Shown: positions 8,509 through 16,194 of the stretch, piece after piece
Layout: each line of letters opens with the position of its first letter
Position numbering within the stretch: position 1 is the stretch's first letter
NCBI GenBank assembly: GCA_934754445.1
Contig: CAKVHZ010000005.1
Coordinates: 1 to 54,484 of the forward strand
Direction: 5' to 3'
DNA: 54,484 nucleotides
Source: an uncultured Clostridia bacterium
GTDB taxonomy: Bacteria; Bacillota; Clostridia; Christensenellales; UBA1242
Notes under the pieces: generated by a model
Seen by the model: only the letters and a program-made list of their open reading frames with translations
Database searches by the model: none
Told to the model about the DNA's origin: nothing
Program-made: the position numbers and the translations under genes

Positions 8509-9035
8509 AAACGGATAGTAATAAAAATAATAAAACTACTATTTCACAAACGAATAAAGAAACTAAAAATAATAATTTAGCAAGTAACAATACTCAAAAC
8601 GAAAATCATAATCAAACTAGTAGTGATATAAACAAAACTCAAGAAATAAATAATTCTGCTACTACACAAAATGCACAAATTATAGATAACGAAAGTTTTA
8701 ATGAAAATATTTTTAGCATAGAAAAAAACACCGACAAAACAAAACTAATAATGGCTAAAATTTTAAAAGAGTTAAGACAAAATGACGAACATTTACTGCA
8801 ATCGGTTTTTCAAGATTTTGAAAATGCAATAATTGTTAAAAACAAATTAATAGTTAGTTTTAGTGGCGAAAATTATAAAGAAATATTAGAAAAAACTAGC
8901 AATTTAACTACAATTAATGATATAATAAGTAGCGACGGCTTAATAGTAGAATATAAATTTGAAACTACTAAAAAAGAAAAAACAATTGATGAAATTTTGA
9001 AAGAAAAATTTAATAAAATAAATATAAAGGAGTAA
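7408..9035 (+). CDS. dnaX: DNA polymerase III tau subunit, made by -1 recoding at an A-run
   Basis: Reading the zero frame to the AAG ending at 8499 and then slipping back one base gives a continuous frame to the TAA at 9033-9035: 364 + 178 = 542 aa. The tail starts K-D-Y-L-K-T-D, has an Asn/Thr/Ser/Gln-rich linker of about 80 residues, then a folded C-terminal domain (LKELRQNDEHLLQSVFQDF onward) that plausibly contacts the polymerase alpha subunit. The tail has no separate good start: the internal ATG at 8751 lacks a ribosome site. The ybaB ribosome site lies in the last tau codons. Confidence 0.8.
8489..8519 (+). other. dnaX frameshift/slippage site with adjacent hairpin
   Basis: Ten A (8489-8498) then G. 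The heptamer A AAA AAG (8493-8499) is in the correct zero-frame phase, identical to the E. coli dnaX slippery site. A perfect 6-bp hairpin, ACTATC / GATAGT (8500-8505 with 8514-8519), follows with no spacer, and the gamma stop TAA is in its loop. The run is also long enough for RNA polymerase slippage, as in Thermus dnaX. Confidence 0.8.
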
Positions 9036-9039
9036 ATTT

Positions 9040-9375
9040 ATGAATAATTTTAGAGGTGGCTTTGGCGGTGGCATGGGTGGAATGAACATGCAAGCATTAA
9101 TGAAACAAGCACAAAAAATGCAAGAAGATTTAGCAAAAAAACAAGAGGAATTAGAAAGTTCAACTTTTAGCGCTACAAGTGGCGGTGGCATGATTAACAT
9201 TGAACTTAATGGTAAAAAAGAAATTTTAAGTTTAAAAATTAACAAAGAAATTGTTGACCCAGAAGATACTGAAATGTTAGAAGATATGATTATTGCTTGC
9301 TTTAATGAAGCATCTAAAAAGGTTGATGAAACTAAAAAATCTACTATGGGAGACATGGGCGGACTTCCCTTTTAA
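9040..9375 (+). CDS. ybaB: Nucleoid-associated protein, YbaB/EbfC family
   Basis: 111 aa. Gly/Met-rich N-terminus, then the family core: MKQAQKMQEDLAKKQEELE (a helix that dimerises), GGGMINIELNGKKEILSLKINKEIVDPEDTEMLEDMI and the helical end. It binds DNA as a dimer and sits between dnaX and recR in most bacteria, as here. AAGGAG within the end of tau is its ribosome site. It ends 3 bp before recR. Confidence 0.95.
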   Translation: MNNFRGGFGGGMGGMNMQALMKQAQKMQEDLAKKQEELESSTFSATSGGGMINIELNGKKEILSLKINKEIVDPEDTEMLEDMIIACFNEASKKVDETKKSTMGDMGGLPF

Positions 9376-9378
9376 TTT

Positions 9379-9966
9379 ATGATAAGTGCTGATTTTGAAA
9401 AATTAATAAATAGTTTTACTAAACTCCCTTCTGTCGGTATGCGTAGTGCTGAAAGATATGCTTATAGTATTATCAATATGAAAATCGAAGATGCAGAGAA
9501 CTTAGCCCATAACATTTTAGCAGTTAAACATAATATTAAATTATGCTCTGTTTGTGGAAACTTTACAACTGAAGATGTTTGTGATATTTGTAAAAATCGT
9601 AAAAGTGATGTAATTTGCGTAGTTAAAGAGCCTAAAGATATAATTAACTTTGAAAAAATTAAAAATTTTAATGCTCTTTTTCATGTTTTGCATGGAACTT
9701 TAAGTCCTATGAAAAATATTACACCTAACGACTTAAATATAAACTCACTACTTACTAGAATAAGTAACAACAACATTAAAGAAGTTATAATTGCACTTTC
9801 TAGCGATGTTGAAGGCGAAGCAACAAGCATGTATTTAGCAAAACTTTTAAAACCATTAGATATTAAAGTTACAAGACTTGCTCAAGGCATAAGTTTAGGA
9901 ACTGAAATTGAGTATGTAGATAGTGCAACACTCGAGCGAGCATATTCGGATAGAAAAGAATTGTAA
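9379..9966 (+). CDS. recR: Recombination mediator protein RecR
   Basis: 195 aa, normal length. Helix-hairpin-helix in LPSVGMRSAERYAYSI (about 17-32), C4 zinc finger CSVCGNFTTEDVCDIC (about 54-69), TOPRIM domain (VVKEPKDIINFEKI) and the C-terminal Walker-like part (ALSSDVEGEATSMYLAKLL, TRLAQGISLGTEIEYVD). It loads RecA with RecF/RecO in gap repair. No strong ribosome site; it probably relies on coupling to ybaB. A terminator follows at once. Confidence 0.96.
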   Translation: MISADFEKLINSFTKLPSVGMRSAERYAYSIINMKIEDAENLAHNILAVKHNIKLCSVCGNFTTEDVCDICKNRKSDVICVVKEPKDIINFEKIKNFNALFHVLHGTLSPMKNITPNDLNINSLLTRISNNNIKEVIIALSSDVEGEATSMYLAKLLKPLDIKVTRLAQGISLGTEIEYVDSATLERAYSDRKEL

Positions 9967-9977
9967 AAGCAATTAAT

Positions 9978-10011
9978 AAAAAAGAACTTATCAGTAGATA
10001 TGTTCTTTTTT
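9978..10011. terminator. Bidirectional terminator between recR and the RluA-type gene
   Basis: Perfect 10-bp stem AAAAAAGAAC / GTTCTTTTTT around a 14-nt loop, flanked by A and T tracts, in a convergent gap. Confidence 0.85.
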
Positions 10012-10018
10012 ATTTGGT

Positions 10019-10861
10019 TTATAAACTATTAAAATAATCTAAAATATTTTTATTGTCTGCAAAAAATTCTTTATTAGTTAAATAACTTAATTTAGAATTT
10101 TGTGGAAAATTTAATTTTAAATAATAACATTTTAAAATTTGTGATTTTAAATTCAAAGTTTTATTTGTTTTAAAATCTCCATATTTATCATCACCTAAAA
10201 CAAATAAATTATGATATGCTAGGTGCGCCCTTATTTGATGTGTTCGCCCTGTTTTTAATAAAACATCTAATAAACTGTAATTTTTATTTTTATTAATTAA
10301 ATTAATTTGAGTTATCACAGTTTTTGCATCATTTTGCTTTTTGTTTGTGATTTTTACATAGTTATCTAATTTTATTAAATAATCAGTAAATTCCATTTCA
10401 TTTTTTGGGGGAATATTTTTACAAATTGTAATATATTTTTTTGTGAATAAATTATTTTTAAAACCATAATCTAATTCATTTTTTGCATCTATATTTTTAG
10501 CAAAAATAACTAAACCTTCGGTGTTAAAATCTATTCTATGAACACAAAAATAGTTCTTATTTATTATATTTATTAAAGTTATATCTCGATTTTCACTTAT
10601 AACTTCCAACTTCTTTGGTTTATCTACTATAATAATATTTTCGTCTTCATAAATTGTTTTAATAGAATAAAAATAATCGTTTTTAGCAAATATTCTAATT
10701 TCATCACCAATTTTTAATTCGCAATTTTTATCAACTTTAACATTATTAACTCTAATATCTTTTTTACGAAATAAGGCTTGAACTTTATTAAAATTCAAAC
10801 CTTCATATTTTGTTAAATAGTCGTTTATGTTACCATTTCTTTTACAAATTAAATTCATCAT
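10019..10861 (-). CDS. RluA-family pseudouridine synthase
   Basis: About 280 aa. N-terminal S4-like RNA-binding domain (about 1-65, DYLTKYEGLNFNKVQALFRKKDIRVNN), then the catalytic domain with HRIDFNTEGLVIFAK, whose Asp is the nucleophile, and the motif LKTGRTHQIRAHL. Members convert U to pseudouridine in rRNA or tRNA; the target position cannot be told from sequence. A TTG and two ATG stand in tandem at 10864-10856; AGAAGGA favours the ATG at 10861. The start lies inside the end of the upstream gene, so the two are coupled. Confidence 0.88.
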   Translation of the reverse strand: MMNLICKRNGNINDYLTKYEGLNFNKVQALFRKKDIRVNNVKVDKNCELKIGDEIRIFAKNDYFYSIKTIYEDENIIIVDKPKKLEVISENRDITLINIINKNYFCVHRIDFNTEGLVIFAKNIDAKNELDYGFKNNLFTKKYITICKNIPPKNEMEFTDYLIKLDNYVKITNKKQNDAKTVITQINLINKNKNYSLLDVLLKTGRTHQIRAHLAYHNLFVLGDDKYGDFKTNKTLNLKSQILKCYYLKLNFPQNSKLSYLTNKEFFADNKNILDYFNSL

Positions 10862-11867
10862 CAAATCCTTCTGGTTTAAAAGTGATATTTTTATTTATTC
10901 CACCAATAACATAATTAAAATAAAATTTACAATTTGCAGTTATTTTCCCGTATGGAGTTATCATTGTTTCTTTCGCTTCATCATTTGTTCCAAAATAAAT
11001 TAAATTACCATAGGCATCTAAGCAAGCGGTTATTGTTGTAGTTTTATAAATAGGCGGTGTATAACTAAACCCAGGGAACGAAATGTTAAAGGCTTCTTTT
11101 AATTTCATATTCGCCTTTTCACTGTCAATTTCAGCAGAAATATAATAGTTTGTTGGTATTCCGTTTTTGTAGTTTACTTTATAAAACTTTATTTTTTTAA
11201 TTGTCGACCTATTTATTATTGGTAAATTATCAGCAATCAAACATTTCTCTTTAGTAACTTCTTTTTTAATATCGGTGTAATCTGTAACTGGTTCACCCTT
11301 TATCATACTACTTTTTTGATTAGAGTAACTAGTAATTTCTTTTCCTTTTCTTAAAGATTTCGATCCAAAACAAACATAAGTTTGAACATCGTTTTCAAAC
11401 ACTTTAGGGAAACTACCATTTACATAACAAATAGATAAATCATCGTAAGTTAAATTATTATTATATTTAATAATTGTATCTTTAACGGCTAAATTAAACA
11501 CATATTCTGTATTTAAAATAGTTTTGTATATACTCATATTTCCATTTAAAACCATTACAAAACTTTTACTTTTATATAGTTTTTCAAAAGCCCCTATTAT
11601 TGCAGTGTCGCCATCTTCAAATAATGGTTTTGTATTTTGTGCAGGAATCTGTGGTTTATCTATTACAAAAAATTTTTCATTTTCTAACTTTCTATTAACC
11701 TTTAGAGCAGAATTTACAAGTCGATTCATTTCTTTACTATAATGAATTTCTCTATTATAATCTGCAAAAGCAAAGGCTATAGCAAACATTAAATAAAGGG
11801 CACAAAAGATATAGCAAAAAGTGTTAACGAATTTGTGGGTTTTTATTATACTTAAAAATCTATTCAT
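10842..11867 (-). CDS. Membrane-anchored protein of unknown function, paralogue 1
   Basis: 341 aa. One N-terminal membrane segment (about 14-36, after a Lys-rich start), then an outward-facing domain. Shared with the next gene: a DG-x-TAII-x-A-[FY]-[ED]-x-[LV]-Y block (about 83-96) and a C-terminal ITACLD-x-x-G-x-LI strand pair. No family recognised. It begins 1 nt after the paralogue's stop and runs into the pseudouridine synthase gene, forming a three-gene operon. The repeated layout suggests a gene duplication whose products may form a hetero-oligomer at the membrane; that is inference. Confidence 0.75.
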   Translation of the reverse strand: MNRFLSIIKTHKFVNTFCYIFCALYLMFAIAFAFADYNREIHYSKEMNRLVNSALKVNRKLENEKFFVIDKPQIPAQNTKPLFEDGDTAIIGAFEKLYKSKSFVMVLNGNMSIYKTILNTEYVFNLAVKDTIIKYNNNLTYDDLSICYVNGSFPKVFENDVQTYVCFGSKSLRKGKEITSYSNQKSSMIKGEPVTDYTDIKKEVTKEKCLIADNLPIINRSTIKKIKFYKVNYKNGIPTNYYISAEIDSEKANMKLKEAFNISFPGFSYTPPIYKTTTITACLDAYGNLIYFGTNDEAKETMITPYGKITANCKFYFNYVIGGINKNITFKPEGFDDEFNL

Positions 11868-11868
11868 A

Positions 11869-12843
11869 TTAAAAACCTATCAACTCGTAATTTATTGGTT
11901 GATTAACATTATTAACACTTAAAGAAATAACCAGGTCACATGGGCAGTGTTTTACTCCTAATGGTGTATTTCTAACCAATATTAAACTCGTATTTACTGT
12001 CATACCAATTAACTTTCCATTTTTATTTAAACAAGCAGTTACAACAAATTTAGAGCAAGTAGGTTTTTCTATACTCTCAGCTGAATCACCTAAATATTCC
12101 ATAAACTTTTCCGAAGTTAAAACTGGGTCAGTTTCCGCTTGAATATAATATTCTAAAGGATTGCCTTTTTTGTCTTTTTTTATTTTAAAATATGTAATAT
12201 TTTTAACCGTTTCTTCATTTAATATAAATAAATTCTCTCCAAGAATTTTATCAGTATTATTTGTTTCGTATTCCGCTTTAGAAAAATCTGGTTTTCTATT
12301 TTCTATTTCGGTAGTTTTATATTTACGAATAGTTGCATTTTCTTTTAACATTCGCTTTGCTACATTAGTTTGTTTTTCCGCAAAAGAGCCAAAACTTGTA
12401 GCACTTATAAAATAATTTAAACTTTCATCGTAATGTTTGTTTTGATTAAAACGAATAATCTTAAGTTCCATACCCGCTTTAACTGTTGCAATACCTTTTA
12501 ACTCGGTTGTTAATGTGCCTTTTGTTTCAATATAAAAACTGTACGCATTATACACTTCATCATAAGCAGTTATTATTGCTGTTTTACCATCTGTAAATAA
12601 AAGTTTACTATCATCGGTGTCATCACCATCATTTCGGTTTAATAATCTTTCTTCTTCTAATCTTTTATTTACACTTTGTGTATAATCTAATAGGTTTTTA
12701 AGTTCAATTTCGGCACTTTTAGTAGTTGTATAATCACTAACTACATAAAAAAGTGCAAAAAATAAATATATTGCACTAAATATATAACAAAATATATCTA
12801 AAAATTTTTTACTTCTTAAAAAATTTAAAACTTTTTCTTTCAT
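11869..12843 (-). CDS. Membrane-anchored protein of unknown function, paralogue 2
   Basis: 324 aa, same design as the gene after it: Lys-rich start, one membrane segment (about 14-36, YIFSAIYLFFALFYVVSDY), a helical linker, then a beta-rich outer domain with DGKTAIITAYDEVYNAYSF (about 85-103) and VVTACLNKNGKLIGM. It leads the operon: a sigma-A promoter lies 10-38 bp upstream and GAGAG precedes the ATG. Function unknown. Confidence 0.75.
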   Translation of the reverse strand: MKEKVLNFLRSKKFLDIFCYIFSAIYLFFALFYVVSDYTTTKSAEIELKNLLDYTQSVNKRLEEERLLNRNDGDDTDDSKLLFTDGKTAIITAYDEVYNAYSFYIETKGTLTTELKGIATVKAGMELKIIRFNQNKHYDESLNYFISATSFGSFAEKQTNVAKRMLKENATIRKYKTTEIENRKPDFSKAEYETNNTDKILGENLFILNEETVKNITYFKIKKDKKGNPLEYYIQAETDPVLTSEKFMEYLGDSAESIEKPTCSKFVVTACLNKNGKLIGMTVNTSLILVRNTPLGVKHCPCDLVISLSVNNVNQPINYELIGF

Positions 12844-12852
12844 AACTCTCTA

Positions 12853-12881
12853 ATCTTAACACATAAACTAATATTTGTCAA
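12853..12881 (-). promoter_or_regulatory. Sigma-A promoter of the paralogue/pseudouridine synthase operon
   Basis: Minus strand TTGACA, 17-bp spacer, TAAGAT, ending 9 nt before the ATG at 12843. The start point would fall very near the GAGAG ribosome site, giving a very short leader. Confidence 0.6.
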
Positions 12882-12924
12882 TATGCCAAATTTCCTTATT
12901 TTTCAACAAATGTTTAATTATTGT

Positions 12925-13698
12925 TTATTTATATACTTTTAAAATATCTAGTATATGCGAGCTTGCTCCTATTAAGTCTTTTCTTTCACAAATAGATAAT
13001 TGATAGTTCAAATATATGTTGAATTCTTCTTCGTTTAAATTATTTATCTCTTTTCTAAAATAATCTGTTGCCCCATCTACTCCTATTATTTTTACTCTTT
13101 TCAAATTTGCCAATTTGTTTAATTTGTTTATATCTTCTAATCTGTAAAAAGAATATAAATTTTGAATATTATCTTTAATTTTAAAATTATCTAGTTTATT
13201 TTCTTGAATATCTTGTTTTATTGTCCTTTCTCTAAATCCATGAACAAGCACTGCATAATCGTTCGTAACATACTGGATAAAAATAAGCCCATCATTTTTA
13301 ACAACTCTTTTTGCTTCACTTAGTGCAATTAGTTTTTCTTCTAAACTAAACAAGTGATATAACGGCCCAAAAAGTAAAACAATATCAAAACTATCGTCTT
13401 TAAACTTTTTTAAATTAATAGCATTACCTAAAAAGGCTTTGACCTTTGAGTTTTTGCTTTCTAAAACTCTTAAATTATGTTTAACAAGTTCCACTGCGGT
13501 CACATCATAGCCAAGACTATCTAAATATATACTATATCTACCCGTTCCCGCTCCAACATCTAAAATCTTAGGATTTTTATACTTTTTTAGATATTTTTCT
13601 ATATATTTTATAGTTACGTTAAATTCAACTTGTCCATGTCTAGAAAGCAATCGTTTATCTTCATTAAATTTATTATAGTATTTTTCAATTTCATTCAT
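12925..13698 (-). CDS. Class I SAM-dependent methyltransferase
   Basis: 257 aa. Rossmann-type methyltransferase: motif I ILDVGAGTGRYS (about 45-56), acidic motif II end in VTAVEL, motif IV FDIVLLFGPLYHL, post-motif KRVVKNDGLIF. The C-terminal part is helical with no recognised substrate domain, so the target (small molecule or protein) is unknown. It is a monocistronic unit with TATAAT 6 nt before the ATG and no ribosome site, so its mRNA looks leaderless. It is downstream of the glycosyltransferase cluster but separated from it by its own promoter. Confidence 0.85.
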   Translation of the reverse strand: MNEIEKYYNKFNEDKRLLSRHGQVEFNVTIKYIEKYLKKYKNPKILDVGAGTGRYSIYLDSLGYDVTAVELVKHNLRVLESKNSKVKAFLGNAINLKKFKDDSFDIVLLFGPLYHLFSLEEKLIALSEAKRVVKNDGLIFIQYVTNDYAVLVHGFRERTIKQDIQENKLDNFKIKDNIQNLYSFYRLEDINKLNKLANLKRVKIIGVDGATDYFRKEINNLNEEEFNIYLNYQLSICERKDLIGASSHILDILKVYK

Positions 13699-13704
13699 AG
13701 GTTT

Positions 13705-13710
13705 ATTATA
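13705..13710 (-). promoter_or_regulatory. -10 box giving a leaderless methyltransferase mRNA
   Basis: TATAAT on the minus strand, 6 nt (AAACCT) before the ATG at 13698, with no ribosome site. The predicted start point coincides with the ATG. Confidence 0.55.
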
Positions 13711-13734
13711 TATAATTTTTTATAAAATGGCAAT

Positions 13735-14577
13735 TTATACATTATTTTTTAACGAATTTTTATAAGAATTCTTTAAAGTTAAATATTCACATAATATATC
13801 GTCAAACTGATGATATTTAAAAACTTTATGAACTTTTACAATATCCCATTGTTTAATATTATCCGTATGTGGATAAGGTAACCAAAACAACCGTTTAGAA
13901 AAATGGCGAACAACCGTGTGCTTGTGTAGAAATTTCTGGTCATTAAATTTTTGTGGAAGCATTAATTTTTTTGTAGTGCTTTTATAAATTGCACTTTGGT
14001 CCGGGAACAACAATTTTTTGCTTATAAAAATCTTTCTTGCCTTCTCAAATAACTTAGTTTCTCTACACTTAGTTAAGTTAAAGAGCATAACACCTGAATT
14101 AATATAATTGGGATGTATTAAAAACTTACCGTAATGGTCCCTACTTGCCCCATATTCATAATTTGTTAAATCTTTGTTATATAATAGTGTAATATCTCTA
14201 TTAAACATAATGTCAGCATCTAAATATAATATTCTTTCTATGTCTATAGGCATTTTATCTAGTAAAAGTCTTAAAAAGGAATAGGGCGAATATTTTGTTT
14301 TTTCATTTATAGTGTTTTTAAATTCTTTATCATAATAATTTGTAACATCAATTTTTATAACTTTATTATCATTATTATATTTTTTAACTACAATATTAAA
14401 AAATTCAATTTGCTTATCACTAATTTCGGTATATTCAGGCTTTAATCTCGTAATATCCATAGTATAAACATAAAAAGTAAAAGGTTCTTTGGTGGTTGTC
14501 CGTTTTAAAATAGATAAAACACTTGTTAGCATTCCATCAAAAACTTTATCATTACCACAATACAAAACATTAATCAT
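13735..14577 (-). CDS. Glycosyltransferase family 8 (GT-A)
   Basis: 280 aa. GT8 features: N-terminal INVLYCGND...MLTSVLSILKR, the metal-binding DxD in LYLDADIMF (about 118-126), YINSGVMLFNL (about 163-173), and a C-terminal His in KVHKVFKYHQFDD. GT8 enzymes move glucose or galactose from UDP-sugar onto lipids or glycans. Its start lies inside the upstream acyltransferase gene (8-bp overlap, AAGGAG site), and it is last in the GT8-PlsC-PlsC-GT8 unit. The combination suggests a glycolipid or lipoteichoic acid-type anchor; that is inference. Confidence 0.88.
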   Translation of the reverse strand: MINVLYCGNDKVFDGMLTSVLSILKRTTTKEPFTFYVYTMDITRLKPEYTEISDKQIEFFNIVVKKYNNDNKVIKIDVTNYYDKEFKNTINEKTKYSPYSFLRLLLDKMPIDIERILYLDADIMFNRDITLLYNKDLTNYEYGASRDHYGKFLIHPNYINSGVMLFNLTKCRETKLFEKARKIFISKKLLFPDQSAIYKSTTKKLMLPQKFNDQKFLHKHTVVRHFSKRLFWLPYPHTDNIKQWDIVKVHKVFKYHQFDDILCEYLTLKNSYKNSLKNNV

Positions 14578-15337
14578 TAGTTTTCTCCTTAACGTATTTT
14601 ATATACTCATAGTTATTAAGTTCACTTCTTTTTACCATAGCAAAATAAACTTGATTTCTTAAATCTTCTTGCTTTTCTTTAAGCGTTTTTCCATTTCCAT
14701 AAAAAGGTCCATCAATATAGGTTATAATTTTAGGTTTTTTAGAGAATTTTCGCTTAACATAAACATTAGTAAAACAAAAAGTAGGTTTATTAAGTTCTAC
14801 TGGATATTTAAAACTTTTAGATAAGAAAGGACGAATTTTTGTGTAATATGGCCAAATATGCGCTTCTGGATAAATTACGACCGCTTTGTTTTCACTATAA
14901 AATTTAATGGCATCTAAAAAGTTTCTATATGCTTTTAAATTATCTGGAAGTGGAAGCCCACCTAAAATAGGAACAAACTTACCTATGCCTTTAACACATA
15001 AGTTGGCAGCGTTTACTATTTCGTAACTCTCTTTAGGAAACGTTAACATTGGTGGATTAAAAGCATCAAAACCTTGTTGTGTGTGATTACCATATAAAAA
15101 ATAACCATTTTGTTTTTTTAACAACTTTTTGTTGACTATCTTTCTTTTAAATTTTATTTTACAGTAAAGAAAAGCAAAGGGCGTGGCAATTAATCTAAAC
15201 CAAAAAAACTTTTTTAGTTTATATAGTATCCCTTTTTTAACATATTTATAATTTTCATCTATAGTTTTTGTAACTTTTACAGGTTCGCTGAAATCATCGT
15301 TTAGTTCATCTTTATAATATATAGTTTGTTGTTTCAT
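14570..15337 (-). CDS. PlsC-like acyltransferase with an altered H-D motif
   Basis: 255 aa. Phosphate acyltransferase (PlsC/LPLAT) fold. The catalytic motif reads NHTQQGFD, with five residues between His and Asp rather than the usual four, and the second motif is YPEAHIWPYY rather than FPEGTRS. It resembles the protein encoded at 49.3-50.2 kb (shared Y-K-[FY]-VKKG start, N-x-LKAY-[KR]-NF, IWP/LWP and IRPF). No clear ribosome site; it follows the next acyltransferase gene by 2 bp and is probably coupled. Acyl acceptor unknown; activity may be changed or lost. Confidence 0.82.
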   Translation of the reverse strand: MKQQTIYYKDELNDDFSEPVKVTKTIDENYKYVKKGILYKLKKFFWFRLIATPFAFLYCKIKFKRKIVNKKLLKKQNGYFLYGNHTQQGFDAFNPPMLTFPKESYEIVNAANLCVKGIGKFVPILGGLPLPDNLKAYRNFLDAIKFYSENKAVVIYPEAHIWPYYTKIRPFLSKSFKYPVELNKPTFCFTNVYVKRKFSKKPKIITYIDGPFYGNGKTLKEKQEDLRNQVYFAMVKRSELNNYEYIKYVKEKTND

Positions 15338-15339
15338 AA

Positions 15340-16185
15340 TTAAATAGAAGACTCTTTTTGTTTTATAGAATAAACAAGTTTAGTATTATAAACTTTTTCA
15401 TATGTTTGTTTATTCAATTCGTAATTTTTATTTTTCATGTAATCAACATTCTCTTTGCTTGTTAAATTTTTATCGGGATAAATTACATCTTCAATATGAA
15501 CGGTGTATTCTTGAACAGGAAAACCGAATTTGTCAAGTAAATCACTATCGTTTAAAGTAATAAACATAGCAATAACAGGAACATTATTTCTAACAGCGAA
15601 TTTATATGCTCCATCTTTTAAAGGTCTTGGTTTGCGATAATTCCACCACATTCCTTGCTCTGGATAAACTAAAATTTTTTCGCCCCGAGTAAGCAAAGTA
15701 TCTATCGCCTTTAAACATTTCATCATTGTTGCGGTGTTTTGACTTAAGGGAAGATTATTACAGTGTCGCATAAAAAATCCTATTTTACCTGTAAAAGAGT
15801 AGTTACCTTCACGAATAACTCTATATAATTTTGTTTTTTTGTTAATTTTTTTTAAAGCAAGCAACACGGCATAGTTATCAAAAATATTAAAGTGATTACA
15901 AGTAATTATTGCTCCACCTTTAATATTTTTTATTTTGTCTAAACCCTCTACACCTTTAAAAATATATTGTTTATCTTTTAAAAGTTTTTTATAAAACTTA
16001 TTGCCAACAAAATTTGCAATTTTAGTTTTTAGTTTATTAGATAGTTTGGTATTTAAGTAATCAACATCATCAGGGTTAAGGGGTATTGTTGGTGGGTCAT
16101 TTTCAACATCTCTATCCCAAAGTTCGTTTTCTTCACAATAATGAATTCTATCTAAAACTTCTAGTCTGTCCCTAGCCTTTTCCAT
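15340..16185 (-). CDS. PlsC-like 1-acyl-glycerol-phosphate-type acyltransferase
   Basis: 281 aa. N-terminal extension of about 90 residues, then the PlsC core: NHFNIFD (HX4D, about 118-124) and VYPEQGMWWNYRKPRPLKDG (about 185), with WW replacing the usual TR and resembling the LWP version of the paralogues. LPLATs move a fatty acyl group from acyl-ACP or acyl-CoA to a glycerophosphate or glycolipid. AAGGAG precedes the ATG. Second gene of the cluster, 9 bp after the GT8 gene. Confidence 0.85.
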   Translation of the reverse strand: MEKARDRLEVLDRIHYCEENELWDRDVENDPPTIPLNPDDVDYLNTKLSNKLKTKIANFVGNKFYKKLLKDKQYIFKGVEGLDKIKNIKGGAIITCNHFNIFDNYAVLLALKKINKKTKLYRVIREGNYSFTGKIGFFMRHCNNLPLSQNTATMMKCLKAIDTLLTRGEKILVYPEQGMWWNYRKPRPLKDGAYKFAVRNNVPVIAMFITLNDSDLLDKFGFPVQEYTVHIEDVIYPDKNLTSKENVDYMKNKNYELNKQTYEKVYNTKLVYSIKQKESSI

Positions 16186-16194
16186 ATTTTCTCC

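Noticed and set aside
8751..9035. Separate 94-residue gene after dnaX
   Set aside because: No ribosome site or promoter; the same frame is open back to the A-run at 8499, so it is the tau tail reached by recoding.
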